A DNA stretch of 62,207 bases, from positions 1-62,207 of the forward strand of contig NZ_AZRK01000020.1 of the NCBI RefSeq assembly GCF_002895485.1. Direction: 5' to 3'. Source of the stretch: Petrotoga sp. 9PWA.NaAc.5.4. Its GTDB lineage: Bacteria; Thermotogota; Thermotogae; Petrotogales; Petrotogaceae. Positions within the stretch are counted from its first letter, which is position 1. Each line of letters opens with the position of its first letter. This document shows positions 17,045-26,146 of this stretch, piece after piece. The notes beneath the pieces are model-generated. The model saw only the letters and a program-made list of their open reading frames with translations. It did not search any database and was not told where the DNA came from. A program made the translations under genes and the position numbers.

Positions 17045-17068
17045 TGCATCAAATAAATATGTGCAATT

Positions 17069-19144
17069 TTATTGAGATGACAAAATGAACCATGTAATAA
17101 TTACCCCCGCTGCTACCCCTAATAATCCTGTAGTAAGAGGAATCCAATAATTTTGTTGAGGTTTTTGAATTTCAATTAATGAATTTTCAACAGCTTCTAC
17201 ACGTTTTAAAGTTTCTTCATTATTCAAAGTTAGTTTTCTTATATTATCTTCATAGGTAACAAAAGTTTTTTCAATGTTAGTTAATCTTAAATCTAAATTA
17301 TATAGCTCGTTGCTCAAACTATTAATATTTCTTTCTAAACCAACTATTTCTAAAGATAAATTTTGAGATAATTCAGCTTTAATATCATTTTTCAATACCA
17401 TTGTATCTGTTGTATATTCCCATTGGCTTCTAAAGACATAATACTCGTCAAGCAAATCATTATAAGCTTTTCTAAGTTCTTGTATCTCAGCAGAAGTTAT
17501 TTGAAAGTTACCCAACGCATTTTCTATTTCATTTATCCTGCTTTCTAAATTTATTATATCATTTGAAAGTTGAAACTGCTCTTTACGTAAATTTTCTATG
17601 TTATTTCCTAATACATTAAAATTAAATGACAATTCAGCAATATCTCCCATATGTGTCAAAGTTTCTTGATCAAGATTGTTTAATTTTGATAAAGCCTTAA
17701 CCTGTGCATCAATACTCTCCATTTGTTTTTGCAAATTGCTCATCCCTGCTGAATTTATTTCCACTGTTCTTTTTAAAGCTTCAAAGTCCTTATTTAATTT
17801 CTCAAAAGTTGAAGCATAAACACTTAACTTTCCCATTTCATCATAATAAATGCCCATAGTTCTTTCTAAACTAGACACTCTCTCTTCCAAATTTTTTAAA
17901 TTTGTATCATTTAGAGAAAGTAAAGTTTCCGTTGAATTTGAACTCAACTTTGATATTTCAAAGATTATACTATCCAATTTTTTATTCTGAAAATTAATCT
18001 GTTCTAATAATGATTCATACTTTTTTTGCATATCATTTATTGAATTGTTGTAATAAAAATGTCTTGCGTCAAAAGTTTCTATATATGATTTGTTAGTTTT
18101 AATTTGATCACTAAGTGAAGAAAGTTCCAATAATATATTATCAGTTTTCATCTTTAAACCTTCAATATCAGCCTGAATCCACAAAAATTTATCATTATTA
18201 TTAACTTTTGCATCTGAAATAGTAATATTTTCTAATATATAATTTAACTTTGCTTCATTTTCGTTAATTCTTCTATTGAGCTCTAAATAATCTCTTTCTT
18301 GAGGATTAATTTGGGATTCTAAATTTGCGACTCTCATATCTAAAGAAGTTATCGTGCTTGAAATAGAGGCATTCAAAAGAGCGACCTCATACCGAGCAAT
18401 GTTAGTTAAAGAAGTTTTTAAAGCATCGATTTCTCTGTTTATTTGAAAATCAATATAATTTTTAAAATTTTCTTGATTTTTTTCAATATAATCTGTAAAA
18501 AGATTGTTTAGACTTTGAGTAACTTTATCAAATTTTTCATTTAATGCTTTTACTTCTGATTCAAATTTATCAAGTTGTTCTTGATAAATAGTAAGTGTTG
18601 TTAAAGAAGTTTCTGAAATTTTTTGAACTTCTTTTTGTGCCGTTTTTTCTGCTACTTCTATAGCACCTTGAGCAATATTTTGGAAAACAATATTTTCCTC
18701 ATTTATTGGTTGACCTATTTGTATAACTTCAAGTATATCCGATACTTCTTTTTCCAACTGTAAAAGTACGGAGTTCAAATAAGAGAGTCTATCGTCAAAC
18801 GCAAAAATAGTATTTTCTATGTTAGAAATTCTTGGTTCCCAATTTAAATTTTGTAACTGGTTCAATCTTTTTTCCAATTCTTCTATTTTAGGATCATATG
18901 TCCTTCCCAAATAATCAAGCATATTTGAACCAAATTCAGCCAAATCATATCTTACAACTCCTTGAGAACCACGAAATCTACCTTGAACATCTATACTCAT
19001 AATTCTTGTATTAATCATCCTTTGTACGTAAGGATATGCTGGAGAGGAAACTGGAACATCTACAATACCTGTTTGAGAAAAAAACACATTTGTCATAAAA
19101 ACAACAAATAATAAAAGCATAATTTTTTTATTTTTCTTTTCCAC
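17069..19144 (-). CDS. Omp-alpha-like toga spacer protein (SLH domain, coiled-coil rod, C-terminal anchor)
   Basis: This 691-residue protein has a signal peptide (~1-23), an SLH-like domain (~27-75, with AYPYVQRMINTRIMS and RYDLAEF), a very long heptad-repeat coiled coil (~80-660) and a final hydrophobic anchor (IPLTTGLLGVAAGVIITWFI). This is the layout of Thermotoga Omp-alpha, which spans the wide periplasm and ties the outer toga to the peptidoglycan. It is longer than the ~400-residue Thermotoga protein as I recall it, implying a longer rod. It lies two bases downstream of the PEGA gene, so both are made together. Confidence 0.85.
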   Translation of the reverse strand: MEKKNKKIMLLLFVVFMTNVFFSQTGIVDVPVSSPAYPYVQRMINTRIMSIDVQGRFRGSQGVVRYDLAEFGSNMLDYLGRTYDPKIEELEKRLNQLQNLNWEPRISNIENTIFAFDDRLSYLNSVLLQLEKEVSDILEVIQIGQPINEENIVFQNIAQGAIEVAEKTAQKEVQKISETSLTTLTIYQEQLDKFESEVKALNEKFDKVTQSLNNLFTDYIEKNQENFKNYIDFQINREIDALKTSLTNIARYEVALLNASISSTITSLDMRVANLESQINPQERDYLELNRRINENEAKLNYILENITISDAKVNNNDKFLWIQADIEGLKMKTDNILLELSSLSDQIKTNKSYIETFDARHFYYNNSINDMQKKYESLLEQINFQNKKLDSIIFEISKLSSNSTETLLSLNDTNLKNLEERVSSLERTMGIYYDEMGKLSVYASTFEKLNKDFEALKRTVEINSAGMSNLQKQMESIDAQVKALSKLNNLDQETLTHMGDIAELSFNFNVLGNNIENLRKEQFQLSNDIINLESRINEIENALGNFQITSAEIQELRKAYNDLLDEYYVFRSQWEYTTDTMVLKNDIKAELSQNLSLEIVGLERNINSLSNELYNLDLRLTNIEKTFVTYEDNIRKLTLNNEETLKRVEAVENSLIEIQKPQQNYWIPLTTGLLGVAAGVIITWFILSSQ

Positions 19145-19146
19145 AA

Positions 19147-20838
19147 TTATTCCTCCTCAAATAACTTATCCAAATCTATATTTTGTGGTTTATATATGAA
19201 AACAACTACTGATTTTTCTCCGTCAGAAAATAGGTTTGGACCAGATTTTAAATACAACAACTTTGGAGGTTCCATATATGTTTGTGAGTTAACTATTAAA
19301 TTATCTCCACTATAACTTAAATTTACAGGAATTTTTTGATCAAAACTAAAATTAACGTAAGTTTTTTCTTTTTCTTTAATATGTACTTTCTGTGTTTTAA
19401 CTTCATTCATATATCTCACTTCTATATTATATATACCGGGTTTTAATGGAATTCCAAGAGCTTCTTCTTTTGTTAAATACTTCCCATCTAAATAAATTAA
19501 AGGTTTTTCAATATTAGTAGTTATAAAAAGAACTCCAAAACCTTGATCAATAAAAAGGTCATAACTTTCTGAAGCTTCAATTAATAAGCTATAGGTCCTA
19601 TTTAAGGTCCTAACGTTAACGAACTGAGACTTACCCAAAATATTAAATGGGAAAAAAGCAGGAGTCTTTTGTGATTTATCAAACAAATTTACAGTTTCTT
19701 TGTTTTCAGAATATACATTTACAGTACTCATCCTATTCAAATCAATAACATTACCGTTTTCCCAAAAATTAGGATATATTATAAATTCTAAAATTTTACC
19801 TTTTGAAGAACTTCTTAATAAATGTTTATTGTCATCTAAAACTATTTTAGTAATATTTTTTCCTAAATTGACTCCATCTATATTAAACTCATAATTATCA
19901 GAATTAATAAACATCAAATTATCCATTCTTTTATCTAATTTAACAAAATATCTATTCAACCCTTCTTTATTTATTGATACATTCATTTCTTTTGCTTGAT
20001 AACCAGTCTTTGAAAAATATAATTTATAATCACCACTTTCAATAATTTTTTCTAAAGGTGTCAATCCAAGAAATTCACTATTCAAAAAAACAGCAACGCC
20101 TTGAGGGTCACTATCAATGAACAAGGAAGCTCCCTTCTTTAATTCAGCAATTACCGTTGGACTTTCTTTTGAAGGTATAATATCAAATTTTTTATCTATA
20201 TATCCATCTTTTTTTAAAATAACCTTAGGAAGATCTTCTTTTTTTACCTTAATAGGGGTTTCGCCAATAAAAACATTATCTAAAAACACTCGAACATTTT
20301 GAGGTTCAGAACATATCAAAACTTCATCCATACCAATTAAATCGACTTTAAGTTCTTTTTTCATAAAAGGTTTAAGATCAAATTCTATCTCTTTAGGATA
20401 ATAACCTTCCTTTTTCAAGAGTATTTTTGAAACTGTGTAAGGAAGTTCAACTTCATCTAAGGAATTCACAGTTATAATATACTTTTTTTCTAAAAATTCA
20501 TACTCTAATAAAACATTATTAAGTCCTACTCCAAAATCAAAAAAAATTTTGGTCAAAGGTACTTGTATAGCTTTTATTGTAGCCTCACTTCCAACAAATT
20601 GAACCTCAACGCTAAAATCACTGTATCCATTTTTTTTAATTAGTACATTACCGGACGTAACATCAGAAACATTTATTTTAAAAGGAATTTCTTCTACAAT
20701 TCCTACGAATTTTGTATTAAAATAAACACTACTTCCTTTTAGAGCTTCTATATTTATCATATATGAAAAAAAAGTGACCCCTAAAACCAAGTAAAAACAT
20801 AAAATAAAGAAACTTTTATATTCATACTTTACTATCAT
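19147..20838 (-). CDS. PEGA-domain surface/envelope protein
   Basis: This 563-residue protein has an N-terminal membrane anchor (~10-30) and several PEGA-type beta repeats. Examples are near residues 170-200 (EPQNVRVFLDNVFIGETPIK) and 240-270 (DPQGVAVFLNSEFLGLTPLE), which contain the 'xxVxVxGxxxGxTPxx' pattern. PEGA repeats are found in bacterial surface proteins that bind wall or other proteins. It lies 11 bases downstream of marR and is followed by the Omp-alpha-like gene, so it is probably another toga or periplasm component. Confidence 0.75.
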   Translation of the reverse strand: MIVKYEYKSFFILCFYLVLGVTFFSYMINIEALKGSSVYFNTKFVGIVEEIPFKINVSDVTSGNVLIKKNGYSDFSVEVQFVGSEATIKAIQVPLTKIFFDFGVGLNNVLLEYEFLEKKYIITVNSLDEVELPYTVSKILLKKEGYYPKEIEFDLKPFMKKELKVDLIGMDEVLICSEPQNVRVFLDNVFIGETPIKVKKEDLPKVILKKDGYIDKKFDIIPSKESPTVIAELKKGASLFIDSDPQGVAVFLNSEFLGLTPLEKIIESGDYKLYFSKTGYQAKEMNVSINKEGLNRYFVKLDKRMDNLMFINSDNYEFNIDGVNLGKNITKIVLDDNKHLLRSSSKGKILEFIIYPNFWENGNVIDLNRMSTVNVYSENKETVNLFDKSQKTPAFFPFNILGKSQFVNVRTLNRTYSLLIEASESYDLFIDQGFGVLFITTNIEKPLIYLDGKYLTKEEALGIPLKPGIYNIEVRYMNEVKTQKVHIKEKEKTYVNFSFDQKIPVNLSYSGDNLIVNSQTYMEPPKLLYLKSGPNLFSDGEKSVVVFIYKPQNIDLDKLFEEE

Positions 20839-20849
20839 AGAAAAACCTC

Positions 20850-21293
20850 CTAAGTGTTTTCAATCAGTAAAATATTTATTTCGTTTAATATTTCTATAGT
20901 TTCCTCTTTATTTCCCAATTTATCATAGACTTTTTCCATTAACCCAACTCTGTTTTTTATTACATTGTTTATAATTTCTTCTCCAATAGGAGTTATAGTA
21001 ACAACAAAAACCCTTTTATCCTCTTTTGATTTTTGACGTTTTAAATATCCCATCAACTCTAACCTTCTTATAAGACCAGTCGTCGTACTTTTTGTTATGC
21101 CAAGCCTTCTGCTTATTTCACTCAATTTTTTTGGGCCTCGAAAATATACATTTTGTAAAACATCAAATTGAGCAGGTGATATATTAAAATCTTTTAAAAC
21201 CTTTCTTCCTTCACTTTTGATCTTTGAACATATTTCTCTCAATAATTTTTCCATTTTTTCAGATGGAGCCATATCATTAATATCTTTTCCCAT
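20850..21293 (-). CDS. MarR-family transcriptional regulator
   Basis: This 147-residue winged-helix protein contains LSEISRRLGITKSTTTGLIRRLELMGYL (HTH) and KRQKSKEDKRVFVVTITPIGEEI (wing with the conserved D-K-R). It is divergent from the MATE pump gene, and a dyad inside the pump promoter (21541-21561) is a plausible operator. MarR proteins usually lose DNA binding when small aromatic or drug-like ligands bind. It also heads the PEGA/Omp-alpha genes, so it may control envelope genes too. Confidence 0.9.
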   Translation of the reverse strand: MGKDINDMAPSEKMEKLLREICSKIKSEGRKVLKDFNISPAQFDVLQNVYFRGPKKLSEISRRLGITKSTTTGLIRRLELMGYLKRQKSKEDKRVFVVTITPIGEEIINNVIKNRVGLMEKVYDKLGNKEETIEILNEINILLIENT

Positions 21294-21539
21294 AATTATA
21301 TTCTCCTTTCTTTTTTTGATATAAACCTTTTTTAAATATTTTAATATGTATTGATCTATTTTTAGATTTCAAATTTTAATTTTAAAAAAACTTATTTAAA
21401 TAAAATTTTTATTTTTTAAAAACTCTTAAATATTATATGATTTCATTTGTTAATTAAAATTATTTATGTTATATAGTATATCATAATTTATAATTAATAT
21501 ATTATTAACAAGTGTAAAAAATGGTATTATCAATAATTT

Positions 21540-21567
21540 TTGAACAACATTATACTGTTCATATGAT
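21540..21567 (+). promoter_or_regulatory. MATE pump promoter with internal dyad operator
   Basis: TTGAAC (21540-21545) and TATGAT (21562-21567) are 16 bases apart. Within and across the spacer lies the inverted repeat TGAACA (21541-21546) / TGTTCA (21556-21561), with arm centres 15 bases apart. A repressor bound there would block RNA polymerase. The divergent MarR protein is the obvious candidate. The remainder of the 21294-21647 gap is A+T-rich; I see a direct repeat AAATACGAA near 21590-21611 and nothing else. Confidence 0.55.
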
Positions 21568-21647
21568 AAAATAAAAATAAATAAAAATGTAAAATACGAA
21601 ATAAAATACGAAGCTAGAAATCCAAAACATAGGAAATGGAGGAATGA

Positions 21648-23009
21648 ATGGAAAGAGACCTAACTCACGGTAATGTTCTCAAACAAGTTTTCTCAATGTC
21701 TATTCCTACAATGATAGGCTACAGCGCTGAAATGTTTTATGACTTAGTAGATCTTTATTGGATAGGCATGATTTCAAGCGATGCAATTGCAGGTGTCACA
21801 GTTTTTTCTACCATCTTTTGGATCGTTACTGTTTTGAACGAAATAATAGGTTCTAGTTCCATTTCCTTGATATCTCAATCTTACGGGAACAAGGATTTTG
21901 TTCAAACAAGTTTGGTAATAGAGCAAACTATTAGCTTTAAATTTTTGATGGCTTTAATTGCTACAATTTTTATGGCATTTTTTTTGAAACCTTTAATGCT
22001 TTTATTCACAGATGAACATGTGGTAAATTATGGCTTAGATTATGGATACATACGCCTCTTTTTTTTACCCATTATGTTTTCTTCATATTCTGTAGGAACA
22101 ATCTTTCGTTGTTTAGGTGATTCCAAAACGCCCATGTTAATAATGATATCAGTAAGCACACTAAATATTTTTCTAGACCCTATTCTGATATTTGACAAAA
22201 TACCTTTTACTAATTTAAATGGCGCTGGTTTAGGCGTATTTGGCGCCGCTGTAGCAACAGTTATCTCCCAGACTATATCTTTTTCAATCGGTTTTTTTAT
22301 TTTATTCACAAGAACTCATGAAGTCAAACCAAAAATTAGAAAGCTTTTCAAACTTGTACCTTCTATAGACAAAAAACTTTTAACAATCGGTTTACCAAAT
22401 GGGTTAGAAATTTTTTTTAGAAATCTTTTTAATATAATTATTTTAGGATTTATTTCAATTTTTGGAAATGAAGCCATTGCAGCAAATGGTATCGCTGGAA
22501 GAATATTTGGTTTTGCTTTCATTCCGTTATTTGGTTTAACCACGGGCGCAGCTGCGGTAGTTGGGCAATCGTTAGGTTCAAACAATATACCAAGAGCACA
22601 AAATGCTGCAAAATCAACTGCAATTATTTCTTCATTCATTATGTTTTGTTTTACTTTGCTATCTTTTTGTTTAGGAGAACAAATTATGCATTTATTTACT
22701 GACAACTTAGCTGTAATTGACTATGGAAAAGATTTTTTAAAGTTTGGTTCCTTAGGTTTACTAGCATTAGGATATGGTTTAGGATTGACACCTGCTTTTT
22801 CAGGATCCGGATATAATTACCCTTTCTTTTTTTCGAGTATAATTTCAAGGTGGGGGGTCCAATTACCTATATTAATCTTTGCCATAAATGTATTTAAATT
22901 ACCTATAACCTGGATTTGGTTATCTTATATGTTCGGTGATATTGCAGAATCAATTATTCACGTTTATTTTTATAAAAAAGGCAAATGGAAAAATAAAAGA
23001 GCTTGGTAA
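21648..23009 (+). CDS. MATE-family multidrug/cation efflux pump
   Basis: This 453-residue inner-membrane protein has about twelve helices in two MatE halves (PTMIGYSAEMFYDLVDLYWI opens the first, LPNGLEIFFRNLFNIIILG the second). MATE pumps export drugs or metabolites using sodium or proton gradients. The start ATG has GGAGG eight bases upstream. It is transcribed away from marR and stands alone. Its 3' end nearly meets the convergent sir2 gene. Substrate unknown. Confidence 0.92.
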   Translation: MERDLTHGNVLKQVFSMSIPTMIGYSAEMFYDLVDLYWIGMISSDAIAGVTVFSTIFWIVTVLNEIIGSSSISLISQSYGNKDFVQTSLVIEQTISFKFLMALIATIFMAFFLKPLMLLFTDEHVVNYGLDYGYIRLFFLPIMFSSYSVGTIFRCLGDSKTPMLIMISVSTLNIFLDPILIFDKIPFTNLNGAGLGVFGAAVATVISQTISFSIGFFILFTRTHEVKPKIRKLFKLVPSIDKKLLTIGLPNGLEIFFRNLFNIIILGFISIFGNEAIAANGIAGRIFGFAFIPLFGLTTGAAAVVGQSLGSNNIPRAQNAAKSTAIISSFIMFCFTLLSFCLGEQIMHLFTDNLAVIDYGKDFLKFGSLGLLALGYGLGLTPAFSGSGYNYPFFFSSIISRWGVQLPILIFAINVFKLPITWIWLSYMFGDIAESIIHVYFYKKGKWKNKRAW

Positions 23010-23023
23010 CATTTGCAAAAATC

Positions 23024-23785
23024 TTATTTTTTTAATTTATGATAATTGTTTGCTACTCGTCTAAAAAAGGAATCTAATTCTTCATCTATTATCATGGCTG
23101 TTTTATCTAAGGGTAAATACATTTTAGAAATTTCTCCCTTGTTAATTACGATTATTTTCCCTTCTGTCAAAGACGGAAGCATAGCGGCAGGTATTACAAC
23201 AAGTGAAGAACCCAAAACTAAAACTAAATCGGCATTTTTCATTAACTTTTCAGCTTCAGTTAAATATTTAACAGGTTCTCCAAAAAATACAATATCTGGT
23301 TTAATAATTCCTTCGCAGGTATCACATTTTGGAACAATCTCTTTGTCCATTTTTTCCATTATTTCATCTTGTGAATATTCTTTGCCACATTTTAAACAAT
23401 AATTTTTCCAGCAGCCTCCATGGATTTCGTAAACTCTCTTCGAACCAGATTTTTGATGTAAAGAATCTATATTTTGAGTTACAATTCCTTTTAATTTTCC
23501 TTCTTTTTCTAGTTCCACTAAAAATTTGTATGTAAAAGTAGGTTCAGCATTTTTTACTAATTCTAAAAATTTTTTATGAAACTTATAAAACAAAGTGGGA
23601 TCTTTATAAAAGTAATCTATATCAAATATCCTTTCGGGATTTTCTATATTCACTCTTTTATATATACCATTAGGGCCACGAAAGTCAGGTATTCCTGCAT
23701 TAGTAGACATCCCAGCCCCACTTAAAACTGCTATTGAATTTGAATTAAAAATCATTTCAGCGCATTTTTGAGGTAGATCTTCCAT
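23024..23785 (-). CDS. cobB: NAD-dependent protein deacylase, Sir2 family
   Basis: This 253-residue sirtuin has GAGMSTNAGIPDFRGPNGIY (NAD-binding loop, residues ~20-39), QNIDSLHQKSG with the following catalytic HGG region, and a zinc ribbon CLKC...CDTC. It removes acetyl (or longer acyl) groups from lysine with NAD. The length and zinc spacing match the compact bacterial type, like the Thermotoga maritima Sir2 used in structural work. It has a leader element copy directly upstream. Confidence 0.95.
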   Translation of the reverse strand: MEDLPQKCAEMIFNSNSIAVLSGAGMSTNAGIPDFRGPNGIYKRVNIENPERIFDIDYFYKDPTLFYKFHKKFLELVKNAEPTFTYKFLVELEKEGKLKGIVTQNIDSLHQKSGSKRVYEIHGGCWKNYCLKCGKEYSQDEIMEKMDKEIVPKCDTCEGIIKPDIVFFGEPVKYLTEAEKLMKNADLVLVLGSSLVVIPAAMLPSLTEGKIIVINKGEISKMYLPLDKTAMIIDEELDSFFRRVANNYHKLKK

Positions 23786-23810
23786 TTTTATCTCCTCCTG
23801 TAATAGGTCT

Positions 23811-24020
23811 CATTAATCACTTTAAAAATTATAAAACTTAACTTTTTATAAATGTTTTAGTTTTCAATTTTTTCAAAAATTTCTTCATAGATCTAATCCT
23901 TACTAACTATGGTTTTTTTAGTTTTTTCATTATGCGCAATTAAATAAAGGATCCGCATCTGAACCCGTTTTAATTCAAAAACTTATTTTTAAAAATCTTC
24001 ATTTCTAAAGCCTTTATCAG
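23811..24020 (-). repeat. Dispersed leader element, copy 4 (sir2 leader)
   Basis: The element is in sense orientation and ends about 25 bases before the sir2 start. Both ends are conserved (CACTTTAAAAATT and CATTTCTAAAGCC on the plus strand). Hairpins H1 and H2 are worn. The rest of the gap to 24081 holds only A+T-rich sequence. Confidence 0.7.
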
Positions 24021-24080
24021 TCTCATTATAAATTCACAACATTATTTTCAAAATCATTGTTAGAGTTTCTAAACCTAATT

Positions 24081-24118
24081 AAAATAGGAATTAGTAGTAT
24101 ACTACTAATTCCTATTTT
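24081..24118 (-). terminator. 19-bp perfect palindrome, probable terminator of the PEPCK-like gene
   Basis: AAAATAGGAATTAGTAGTA (24081-24099) and its exact reverse complement (24100-24118) abut without spacer and overlap the last codons and TAG stop of the PEPCK-like gene. The RNA would be a long hairpin running into a short U-rich tail (TTTT). It may terminate transcription or protect the mRNA end. A full 19-bp match with no spacer is unusual. Confidence 0.6.
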
Positions 24119-25902
24119 ATAATTTTAATATTTTTCAAATATTTTAATAACCCTTCTGCTGCAATTAATGGGCCCTTTTCTTCAAAGTCCGGTATACCTA
24201 ATTGAGTTCTAATTGTTCCAACTTTAACTCCTGATTTTATCATCGCTTCCATATACCTTTTAGCTATTTGTTCATGTCTTTCTTTTCTTTGGATGGCGCC
24301 AAAAGGATTTGCAAAATAACTATAAGTCAATCCTTTTTCCGAAGTAGTTCCTTTAGCCATTCTTGCTCCTTTAGAAAAAACTTCCAATGCTTTTTCAACC
24401 TCGTCATAAAACTCAATTATTTCAAATTCATCTCCAACTTTTTCATAATTATTAGCATAGAGAAAGAAATCTATTTTAGTAGGTTTGATAATTTCTTCGT
24501 AATTAGAGTAAGGAACAATAACTCGAGCATTTACTTCATTAGGATTCATAAAAATACTTCTATCTATTGCTGAATAAGCATATCCTGGTTGTAAGTCGTC
24601 CAATCTTACAAACGCTCCTGTCTCAGTTCCATAGGCTACAACTGTTCCATCTGATAATATGTCTAATGAACCCATATCATCTATCAAAATATTTACTTCT
24701 GATACTTGTTTTTTAATCCTATTTAAAGCATCTAATGTTTCAGATTTTCCTGCTCCACTGTCTCCAACAAACATTATATTAAATGAACTACCATTTCTTA
24801 ACTTTATTTCGGCTAACGCTCCGTGAACGGGGAGTCTATTTTCATCTATTACAATAAGATTATGAATAGTCAAAATCATTTTTTTCATGTATCCAAAATA
24901 ATCTATGGAAGGATCGTCCCCCACCAACGCCACATATGTCCCATCATTTTCTTTGTAAATAATACCATTGGAATCTTCTTCACTTTCAAAAAAACTTTTC
25001 TTTACACCAAAAAAGTAAATACCCTCAGGTTTTTGATTTTCTAATGTCTCAAACTTAGCAAATTCGAACAGATTAGCTAATCCAGTTGCTAAAGCAAAAT
25101 ATTCTTTATATACAACTACAAATATCAATTTATCATTGACATGTATAGGAAAGACTAACCAATCATCTGGATTTTCAATATGTATTTTTTCAAGTATTGG
25201 ACTGTCAACTACTTTAAATAAGCCTGATCTTTTATTTGAGCGAGTATAAAAAATCACAGGTGGTTCCAAAACGACACTCCAAACGTAATTCATATTATAT
25301 AAGAATTCTGCATTTTTTATTTTAATTTCTTCATTAAATTTTGGATTATCGAAAATAAAACCAGCCTGAGCACCACTTGGTAATTGTCTCAGTATTTTCA
25401 TTCTTCTTTCAGAAATATTAACAAGTATTTGCCTATATAAGCCCAATACTAAACTTTTTAAATCGGAATTATTTTTTACTAATGATATTTGCTTATGAAT
25501 TCGTGTTGAAGAACGGTAACTAAATGTATCTTTTTTTATCATGAATCTATGTTTGCTACGCCATAAGTTGAATACATCTTCAACAAAAATTGCTAATACC
25601 TCTCGATAAGGAGCCAAAGTAGGAAAACTGAAATATGAAGAAGAATCTAAATGATCCAATGTATTGACAGATAAAGCTAATAACAACTGAGTTATTTCTT
25701 CTATATCGTATCTATCCGCTATCAATTCAGCTTCTGAATCCTTAAGAAACAATTTAAAAAATGAATATAAAGAATTGTTAGTTTCTTCAGAATCTTGTAT
25801 TAATTCTAAAATAATATTTTTTAAATAAACAGAGTTAAAAATCTGTGAAATATTACTATAAGAAACTTCCCCAGGAATCAAAGCAGTTCTTTCAAATGAC
25901 AT
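24112..25902 (-). CDS. PEP carboxykinase (ATP)/HprK-like P-loop protein of unknown role
   Basis: This 596-residue protein has an unknown N-terminal ~360 residues followed by a domain resembling ATP-dependent PEP carboxykinase. The P-loop GDSGAGKSETL near residue 377 also fits HPr kinase. LIDDMGSLDILSDGTVVAYG and FVRLDDLQPGYAYSAIDRSI correspond to the metal- and ligand-binding loops, and ARVIVPYSNYEEIIKPTKID keeps the conserved Arg. The later GTERG motif of PEPCK is replaced by KGTTSEKG. It may be a kinase or a PEPCK variant; I would not assign PckA with confidence. It has two tandem leader elements upstream and a palindrome at its 3' end. Confidence 0.65.
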   Translation of the reverse strand: MSFERTALIPGEVSYSNISQIFNSVYLKNIILELIQDSEETNNSLYSFFKLFLKDSEAELIADRYDIEEITQLLLALSVNTLDHLDSSSYFSFPTLAPYREVLAIFVEDVFNLWRSKHRFMIKKDTFSYRSSTRIHKQISLVKNNSDLKSLVLGLYRQILVNISERRMKILRQLPSGAQAGFIFDNPKFNEEIKIKNAEFLYNMNYVWSVVLEPPVIFYTRSNKRSGLFKVVDSPILEKIHIENPDDWLVFPIHVNDKLIFVVVYKEYFALATGLANLFEFAKFETLENQKPEGIYFFGVKKSFFESEEDSNGIIYKENDGTYVALVGDDPSIDYFGYMKKMILTIHNLIVIDENRLPVHGALAEIKLRNGSSFNIMFVGDSGAGKSETLDALNRIKKQVSEVNILIDDMGSLDILSDGTVVAYGTETGAFVRLDDLQPGYAYSAIDRSIFMNPNEVNARVIVPYSNYEEIIKPTKIDFFLYANNYEKVGDEFEIIEFYDEVEKALEVFSKGARMAKGTTSEKGLTYSYFANPFGAIQRKERHEQIAKRYMEAMIKSGVKVGTIRTQLGIPDFEEKGPLIAAEGLLKYLKNIKIIK

Positions 25903-25925
25903 ATCTAAAGCCCTCCCTTAAATAT

Positions 25926-26146
25926 ATTTTTACTCACTTTAAAAATTCTAAACTTCACATTTTATAAATATTTCAGCGTTTAACTTTTTATAAAATACCT
26001 CTCCACTTCTAATCCTTACTAATTACTAATTTCTTTACCTTTTTCGGTATTTTTACCGAAGGAAGGGGGAAAGGGCTCCGCCCTGAACCCATTTTAAATT
26101 CAAATGCTTATTTTCTGAAAAATTATCATTTCTAAAGTTCCTAATA
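25926..26146 (-). repeat. Dispersed leader element, copy 5a (gene-proximal of a tandem pair)
   Basis: This is one of the best-preserved copies. On the minus strand H2 is a perfect TTCGGTA-AAAA-TACCGAA hairpin, a double compensatory change relative to TTCGCTA/TAGCGAA, and H1 is AGGGC-GGA-GCCCT. The terminal repeat ATTTCTAAAG is intact on the distal side. It ends about 25 bases before the PEPCK-like gene. Confidence 0.85.

Noticed and set aside
17069-19144. SMC- or chemoreceptor-like coiled-coil protein
   Set aside because: There is no ATPase or signalling domain. The signal peptide, SLH-like domain and C-terminal anchor point to an Omp-alpha-type envelope rod.
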